64,000 bases of DNA from Parastagonospora avenae f. sp. tritici 18332-5 (Eukaryota > Ascomycota > Dothideomycetes > Pleosporales > Phaeosphaeriaceae), in assembly GCA_022559985.1 (NCBI GenBank), contig JAFJTR010000006.1, positions 713,900 through 777,899 of the forward strand, read 5' to 3'. A model generated the notes under the pieces. The model saw only the letters and a list, made by a program, of their open reading frames with translations. It was not told the origin of the DNA and made no database searches. The translations under genes and the position numbers were made by a program. The stretch's first letter is position 1. Each line of letters begins with the position of its first letter. Positions 57,683-64,000 of the stretch are shown here, in pieces.

Positions 57683-59476
57683 CTATGGCTCAGCATCATG
57701 CATATCTCTCTTGAACCTCTCCATGCACCTTTGCTTCGTCTGCTTCCAGTCGACATGCGGCTTCGGATACCCGAGTTTCTCAAATTCCGCCTTGCTCAAT
57801 CTCGCATAAGGAGCAAATACCGCTTTCCCTTGCACGTCCTTGAGCTCTGGCACCCATTTCCTGATGTAATCACCATCTGGGTCATTCCTCTCCGCCTGGC
57901 TCACAGGATTGAACACCGTATAGCTCGGCTCCCAGCCCTGCGTATTATTACTCAAGTCCCAATCAATCAGCGTCTCCGCAAAGTACCGCTCCCCCCTGCG
58001 ATAGTCAAGCAAGAGATTGCAATACAGATACGACGACACATTCATCCTGAGGCGATTATGCATATATGCCTCATGATTCAACTGCCGCATCCCCGCGTCG
58101 ATAAACGGCTCCCCCGTCTCTCCTTTATACCACTTCTCCCACCCTTCCTCGTCGTCTTCCCACTGCACAAAGTCGAACTTGAGATTCTGCGGCATGTTCA
58201 TGCTGGTATGCGGCGTCGTCAGCGTCGTCTGGCGGTACAGCTCGCGAAACACGATTTCTCGGACCCAGCCGTAGACGCCCGGGCGCGCGCTGGACTCGGT
58301 GAAGTCGGTGCTTCCGTGGTTGTAGTCGGCGACTTTTTGCAGCGCGGAACGCACGCTGAACATGCCGGCGCTGAAGTAGGCAGAAAGGCGGGATGTGCTG
58401 TCTTTGGCGGGATTGGACCGCGTGGCAGCGTAGCTGTCGATGATCTTGAGGAAGGCGTCCATGCGCTTGGATGCGGCGGCGTGGCCGGCGGGCCAGAGTT
58501 TGCGGATACGTTTCTTTTCTTCGTCTGAGGAGAATTGCTTGTCGGCGGCGGACTTGGGGGCGGGGGTGTCGAAGAGGTCTTTAAGGTCTTTCTTCATTGA
58601 TGAGGGGTTTGCGGCGGGTGCGGGTGAGGTGTCGAGGAGTTCGGGTTGCTCTTTGAGGATGGCGAGCCATTGTTTGTGGTAGGGTGTGAAGACTTTCATG
58701 GGCTTACCAGCCCCCGTCAGCATGGTACCAGGCTCCATAACGGTCTGATCGTGGTTTAATGACACCTGGATACCTTGGCCAACTTGTTCGACGAGTTTGA
58801 TGTCCCGGCGCAGTTCATCGATTTCGTACTCGTAGTTTCCGAAGACGTGCGAGACCTTTTGCTCCTTCAACCACTCAACTACAGTGGGCACGATCTTCTT
58901 GCGGTCTTCGCATTCCAGGAACACCAAGGGAATGTTGAGTTCCTTGAGTTCTTTTTGCATAATCTTTAAGCCCTCGCACATGAAGTCCATACGCGCTGGA
59001 CTTGTGCCATGCCATGATTCGTCTGCTGCACAATTGATGTACACACATACAAGAGGCTTCTTTTTGCTTTGTGCAAGTTCTGATGCATGATGGAGTGCGG
59101 TGTTGTCTTGGATGCGAAGGTCTTTCGGATGAAACCAATGCGCGACTTTCGTTACGTCTTTGACCTCGTCTTGCGCTCCCAGCGCTTCCTGGAGCTGATC
59201 AAAGGGGAGGTTTTCATCGACTTGTTTTGCGCGTTTTGTGGTAGTATGTCCGAGTTCAGACCGCTCGTAACTTGTTCGTTTCGACATGTCGTCCTGTGTA
59301 GAGGTCGTTTGCGACGCTTTTGTGGCAGGTTTCTTCGACGCGGTCTTACTTTGTTGTGTCGTGTGCTTCACAGTTCGGATTGTTGTGTTTTGTAGCTTCA
59401 CCAGAGTAACCGCAAACAGTCTGGTATTCGCGAAAATCACAGCGCGAGAAGTGAGAAAACTTCTGACAGAAGGCAT
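57683..59476 (-). CDS. PHR1: CPD DNA photolyase
   Basis: Class I cryptochrome/photolyase-family enzyme that repairs cyclobutane pyrimidine dimers with blue light. It is a single 597-aa exon. The antenna domain starts near residue 108 (VAHWFHPKDLRIQDNTALHH). The FAD-binding domain has SRLSAYFSAGMFSVRSAL, GWVREIVFRELYRQ, FIDAGMRQLNHEAYMHNRLR and FAETLIDWDLSNNTQGWEP. NNTQGWEP carries the Asn near the flavin N5 typical of CPD photolyases. Residues 1-60 are basic and Thr/Ser-rich, like a mitochondrial presequence. An in-frame Met at residue 64 (position 59287) precedes MSKRTSYERS and a basic TTKRAKQ, so two start sites could give mitochondrial and nuclear forms. Confidence 0.95.
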   Translation of the reverse strand: MPSVRSFLTSRAVIFANTRLFAVTLVKLQNTTIRTVKHTTQQSKTASKKPATKASQTTSTQDDMSKRTSYERSELGHTTTKRAKQVDENLPFDQLQEALGAQDEVKDVTKVAHWFHPKDLRIQDNTALHHASELAQSKKKPLVCVYINCAADESWHGTSPARMDFMCEGLKIMQKELKELNIPLVFLECEDRKKIVPTVVEWLKEQKVSHVFGNYEYEIDELRRDIKLVEQVGQGIQVSLNHDQTVMEPGTMLTGAGKPMKVFTPYHKQWLAILKEQPELLDTSPAPAANPSSMKKDLKDLFDTPAPKSAADKQFSSDEEKKRIRKLWPAGHAAASKRMDAFLKIIDSYAATRSNPAKDSTSRLSAYFSAGMFSVRSALQKVADYNHGSTDFTESSARPGVYGWVREIVFRELYRQTTLTTPHTSMNMPQNLKFDFVQWEDDEEGWEKWYKGETGEPFIDAGMRQLNHEAYMHNRLRMNVSSYLYCNLLLDYRRGERYFAETLIDWDLSNNTQGWEPSYTVFNPVSQAERNDPDGDYIRKWVPELKDVQGKAVFAPYARLSKAEFEKLGYPKPHVDWKQTKQRCMERFKRDMHDAEP

Positions 59477-60713
59477 GAGAACATGTCACGCGAAATCATG
59501 GCTAAGCTGGCCTTTGTACCTAATCGCAGCTCAAACTCTGGACCAAAGAAATGGAGTGGTGACGTCGGCGGACAAGCGGGCTAGATCCGATCGGGGCGAT
59601 ACCATGATGTCTGGTTGCCATCAAAACCAATCAATCGAGTCCCATATTGTGGTTTCAGATCTAAGATCTCGGGATCGTCTGGGACCTCAGATCGTACCTG
59701 GGTTCATGCAAGTGTTTGGTAGTTCGGCTGACTTGGTAGGACCGCTTTGTGCATGCGGGAACCAGAGGAGCGGACGACGGCGGGTTTGCGTATTGTAAAG
59801 TCACGCGAGCGTGCTGTTGCTGAACAAATTTAACTTTCCACATTTCAAACCAAACGTGAACGCCATCTTGCAATAGTTGCATGCGCAGAGTTGTTGGAGT
59901 TGGAGATTGGGAGGCGGTGAAGCTCAGAGCGCCAGTGCTGACATCATTGCCCCTCGCACGTGATTGCTTCATCTCGTCAACTGGTGCCCGGGCGTCTTCG
60001 CTTAGAGGTGTCAGCGACGTTCTCCCGTCTTTCCAAGATTCTCTCGTCCCCATCGGCACTGCATCCGTAAAATGCTCGGCTCCAAGAAATCTTCATTACC
60101 TTGTCCCGCATCTTCTCCGGGACAATGACCAATAATGGTGGGGGCCGAGATGCACACAGCATGCTGCAATGTTGCGGCGTGCACACCCACGCTGCAAGCC
60201 AAGAGGCCAAGGAAGGCTTGCGGGGAGGCCGGTGAATGTAGCGTACCACAGCCAATAACAAGGGTTCATCTGTTCACGTTGTGCCAAGCCCATTTGCCAT
60301 ATCCTTCCACGAGCGTGGAAAACGTGCAGTTCATGCCTGATGAGGCAGCTCCTCCAGAAAAATCATGATGCCAGTGGCTCGTGGCGCGGACCAGGCCAGT
60401 GGATTTTGGTCTCGCCCAGGTACTTGGGGCGTTGATCTCAAGCAGTAAGAGTGCGTCGTTATTGCACGCGGACGCTAGGTCGACGGCTGAACGCAGCAGT
60501 CGACCCAGTACGTTGAACAGGAACATCCTACAGGGATGCCAGTGGACCCCAGCCGTGGGTCCTTGCGGGCTGCCTTATTGGTGATGGAGCTTGTATGCAG
60601 GTCCAGGTAGCTGTGCAAGCTTATAAAGTCTAGGGACAGCTTCCCGGCTTTTTTTTGGATCATTGCACCCTTGAGAGCCTTGCGTGTTAATCATCCTCTC
60701 AAAAGCGTCCAGC
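59477..60713. promoter_or_regulatory. Divergent region between photolyase and alkaline phosphatase
   Basis: This 1.2-kb non-coding segment holds one CACGTG E-box at 59957-59962, a PHO4-type core, 752 bp before the phosphatase start and 481 bp before the photolyase start. A pyrimidine/T-run (TTTTTTT, around 60650) lies in the proximal phosphatase promoter. No gene is supported. Confidence 0.4.
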
Positions 60714-62933
60714 ATGAAGTGCTTCTGCTCAATTGCTGCTGCTGTGGCCCTTGCTGCGGGCGTCTCTGCGCAAACTTTCCGCCGCCTGGGAGCTTGCCCA
60801 ACGCTCGGTATGCGGCCATTTGATTTCGATCCTCATATTACATGCTAACAATACTCCAGGCTGCGTTTTCCCACCTGACCAGTAAGCGACATAACTTCGA
60901 GAAGCTGCTTTGTAGCTCCTTTGGAGCTCTTGAAACTCCCTGACCAAATACTGATCATCTATCTTTAGGGCCGACTTTTTGGCAGGACAGTTCTTCGATG
61001 TCCGTCTTGAGGTCCATCAGCCAAAGAACGGATCTGAATTCATTGGACTTCCCTTAGACGAGCGCTTCACATTCACCGTCGCTAAGAAGGGTACTGCCGC
61101 CAAGCCCGCCACTGAATTCTTCAAGATTGCGGATCCCAAGTTGGAGAAATGGAACTTCACTTTCTATGAGGGTAGGCTAAAATGGAACAACAGAATGAAG
61201 AGTGTGGGCTGATTTATGCAAGATCTTTTCGCTCGCGACGCTAAGAAGCCAACTCTGGTCAATGTTGCCGCAAAGGCTTACCGTCGTGTGGCTCTCTACG
61301 AGCCTGGAGAGTACACCGCGACTCTCACCTACAACAACGGCAGCAAGACCGAGGCCACATGGAATGTTCGCTCTCTCGAGCAGGAGCGCAAGGCCAAGAA
61401 CATCATCCTCTTCATTGGCGATGGTATGACCACAAACATGATCACGGCCGCACGCCTGATCGGACACAAGACCATCAACGGAAAATACCAGACCACCATG
61501 GCCATGGACAAATTCCCCGTTCTTGGTCACCAGATGACCCACTCCATTGACAGCTTCATCACCGACTCTGCCAACTCCGCTGCTGCGCTTAACACTGGAC
61601 ACAAGAGCACTGTAAACTGCCTGAACGTTTATGCCGACTCGTCTCCCAGCCCGTACGATGATCCGAAGGTCGAGACCATTGCTGAGATGTTCCACCGTCT
61701 CACTGGCGGACACATCGGAATAGTTTCTACTGCCTTCATTGCCGATGCAACTCCTGCTGCTTTGGTTGCTCACACCCGAGCCAGATCTACTTACGGACAA
61801 ATCGTAGATACTTTCCTAAATGGTCTGCAGAACTATACTTGGACAAATGTCCCAATTGATGTCATTTTTGGTGGTGGCGCAGAGCAATTCTACCCTCCTT
61901 CGCTCGGTGGCGTTACATACCAGAACAAGGTACGAAGCGAGACCATGAAAATTCTCGCGAAACATCTTCCTAATATTTACCCTAGGATTACTATGCGGAG
62001 TTTGCGAAGAAGGACTACCAGATTGTCCTGAACCGTACTTCCATGCTTAGTGCCCCTAATACAGAGAAGACTCTTGGTATGTTTTCAACCTCGAACATGG
62101 CTAAGTGGCTCGATCGCAACGTCTACCGCCAGAACTTGAATAAGACTCTTTCACCCACTGGTGACAAGACTCCCGCTCTCGACCAGCCTGGTCTTAAGGA
62201 CATGACCCTCAAGGCCATTGACATTCTCGAGGCTCGATCCGGCAAGGATGGTTGGTTCTTGATGTCAGAAGCTGCAAGTATCGATAAGATGATGCACGTC
62301 CTTGACTACGACCGTGCTCTTGGTGAGCTCCTCGAGCTCGACGACACCATCAAGGCTACCATTGCCCACTTGAACAGCACGGACTGCCTAAAGGAGACTC
62401 TCATCCTCGTCACCGCTGACCACGGTCACGGTTTCGATGTCATGGGTTCCGTTGACACCCACTACCTCGCCGCTCAGAACGTCGACCGCAAGAAGCGCGA
62501 CGCCATCGGCACCTACGAGCAGTCTGGCCTCTCCCAGTACATTAATACCGGCAACCTTACCTATACTGACAGCAACTTCCCCTCGAACTGGGACCCCCGC
62601 TACACCCTTTTCCAGGGTTTGATGGCCGACCCTGACCGCCGCGAGAACTGGTCCGTGAAGAAGAACGGCCCTCGTACGCCTGCTAGGGCCGCCAATGGCT
62701 CCAGCGACTATTACGCCAACCCATCTGACTCCCCTGGAGGCATTTTGCTCAACGGAACTCTTCCAGTTGAGAATGACCAAGGTGTCCACTCGCTCACTGA
62801 TGTGCCTGTCTTCGCACTTGGGCCCTGTCAAGAGCGATTTGGTGGTGTGTATAACAGCCCAGATATCTTCTTTCAGATGGCGGAGTGCTTTGGTCTTGCC
62901 CGTGGTTCTCCTCCCAAGAACGGGACAGCTTAG
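60714..62933 (+). CDS. Secreted alkaline phosphatase
   Basis: Metal-dependent phosphomonoesterase of the PhoA superfamily. Exons are 60714-60807, 60860-60881 (22 nt), 60969-61171, 61223-61929 and 61986-62933, giving 657 aa. Residues 1-19 are a signal peptide (MKCFCSIAAAVALAAGVSA). A ~120-residue N-terminal domain follows, with FLAGQFFDVRLEVHQP and VALYEPGEYTATL. The catalytic domain has NIILFIGDGMTTNMITAAR with the metal-binding Asp, FITDSANSAAALNTGHKS with the nucleophilic Ser, MSEAASIDKMMHV and LILVTADHGHGFDV with further metal ligands. Several NxS/T sites fit secretion. The 22-nt exon 2 encodes GCVFPPDQ across its junctions and is needed to keep the frame. Confidence 0.94.
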
Positions 62934-63879
62934 ATGGAGTGGTTGGTGATGAATGACGAAAAACGATGAAGTAGCATATACACATTGCTTAGAAGTAGTA
63001 ATGAATGTTTAATTTTATAGTCATGTGCCTTGAAGCGGTTTGGTTTGGATGTCAATAGCTTGTGGTATGGCGGCGTCGTGTTCAGGTATGGTAGAGCCTG
63101 GAGGCCTTCACGGACACAAGCACCAGCAACTTCAAAGACCTGCGTATAGCTTCAGCACTCATCATAACGTAATAAATGGCAACTAAAATGTGTACAAGGT
63201 CTTTCAGGTCGCAAGATAAGTCAGTTGCAAGTATTGCAGCAAGACTGCTATATTTGCGTAGAAGTCAAAGACCAACTGAGCAAAAGTAGCAGCGAACAAC
63301 TCCGGGGTCTACTTAAGTTATGGCATGTTGGACAAGAGTGCGCATCATTTCAGTTTGATACTGTCGAAATCTTTGCGTTGCTATACAAGAATGGGAGGCT
63401 GTTGCTCCGCCCTTTTCTGCACGTGGATGCGTCTGTCTTAGCGTCGACCTGCATCTCGCTCCCCACACCCTTTTCACTCCCTTACTTTAACGCTACCACA
63501 CCGGCTTTTCCCACCTCTGCGACTGAAAAGAAGCGTTCTGTTCATGGAGCGACGTGCGTTAGTCTGTTCATTGTCAGAGAAGTGTGAAATTAGATCGACA
63601 CGCCCTGTCTCAAAACAAACCCCTCACACCACCATTCGAAAGCTTCTAGCGTACGTGTCGCCTCTTCTATCAAGCTTCCAGTGCTTGCACATGTATCCGA
63701 ATCCTGGGTTCGAAATACATTAAGCCTCGGGAGCGATGCTTGTTTGTGCTTGGCTCGGTCGCATGAACGATGTTTCCTGAAACGTTCATCGGACGCCCGG
63801 CCAAAGGTTTGCATGAAACATACACTTGTACCTGTCTGCAGTGCCCAACGTAGAACCGGCTCGACCACAGTGTCTTCAC
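62934..63879. other. 3' region after the alkaline phosphatase gene
   Basis: No gene is supported. The sequence up to about 63870 is ordinary in composition. Short frames on both strands show no domain. Confidence 0.4.
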
Positions 63880-64000
63880 AGGGGGGGGGGGGGGGGGGGG
63901 GGGAAAAAACCAACCCACAAAAACCGGGAAAACCCGAAAAACTAAAAAAATGGGGAAACCCCCCCCCCTTTTTGGGTTGGTTGCGGGGGGTGTGTATTTT
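63880..64000. other. Homopolymer-rich terminal sequence, probable assembly artefact
   Basis: A run of 20 or more G starting near 63881 is followed by about 95 bases made almost only of short homopolymer blocks (AAAAAA, CCC, GGGG, TTTTT). This differs abruptly from the preceding sequence, lacks any telomeric TTAGGG-type unit, and is typical of low-quality read ends or a contig edge. Confidence 0.75.

Noticed and set aside
57698..58528. 276-aa open frame on the plus strand opposite the photolyase gene
   Set aside because: It is the antisense reading of a strongly recognised photolyase C-terminal domain, with no domain of its own.
63690..63730. GGGTTCGAAAT resembling a tRNA B-box
   Set aside because: No matching T-stem, A-box or acceptor stem could be folded around it.
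63880..63904. G run as a G-quadruplex or telomeric element
   Set aside because: It is an uninterrupted homopolymer followed by degenerate blocks, without any repeat unit; an artefact is more likely.

Overview
The window is nuclear DNA of a filamentous ascomycete (Pezizomycotina). Genes carry many short GT-AG introns, mostly 44-60 nt, with CTAAC- or CTGAC-like branch sites close to the acceptor. It contains a HET-domain gene, an F-box/LRR gene and a bHLH regulator of the NUC-1/PHO4 type. A class such as Dothideomycetes fits the accessory families, but that is inference. I rebuilt exon structures by hand. Every intact multi-exon model sums to a whole number of codons, with the family sequence continuous across junctions.

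Left part (1-9 kb): a compact accessory block that looks like an organosulfur-scavenging cluster. It has an SfnG-type dimethylsulfone monooxygenase (minus), a medium-chain zinc-binding/enoyl-reductase-like dehydrogenase (minus), a GPR1/FUN34/YaaH acetate-type permease (plus) and an SfnB/DszC-type flavin monooxygenase (plus). The middle two are divergent and share a 590-bp promoter rich in dyads. A decayed F-box/LRR gene follows.

Centre-left (9-25 kb): a secreted GH18 chitinase, lipoyl synthase divergent from gamma-COP (SEC21), then a gene-poor 1.8-kb stretch. After it come two decayed accessory genes (a HET-domain gene and a kinase-like gene) and an intact MFS transporter.

Right part (25-63 kb): mostly housekeeping genes. 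These are CAF-1 subunit B, an RWD/DUF1115 protein, a PH-domain protein, xylulokinase, a mitochondrial cation-diffusion-facilitator, a monoglyceride-lipase-like hydrolase with a 4-nt microexon, an OXNAD1-like mitochondrial oxidoreductase, a four-TM membrane protein of unknown function, a pfkB/ketohexokinase-like kinase whose stop codon overlaps that of a convergent amidohydrolase, the copper chaperone Sco1, a PHO4/NUC-1-like bHLH factor, a G-protein gamma subunit, eIF3a, a CPD photolyase and a secreted alkaline phosphatase.

The last ~120 bases are homopolymer-rich and look like a low-quality contig end. The most unusual observations are the sulfone-type cluster with its palindromic promoter elements, the 4-nt microexon, and three separately decayed accessory genes whose nonsense lesions can all be read as C-to-T (or G-to-A) transitions, as repeat-induced point mutation would leave.
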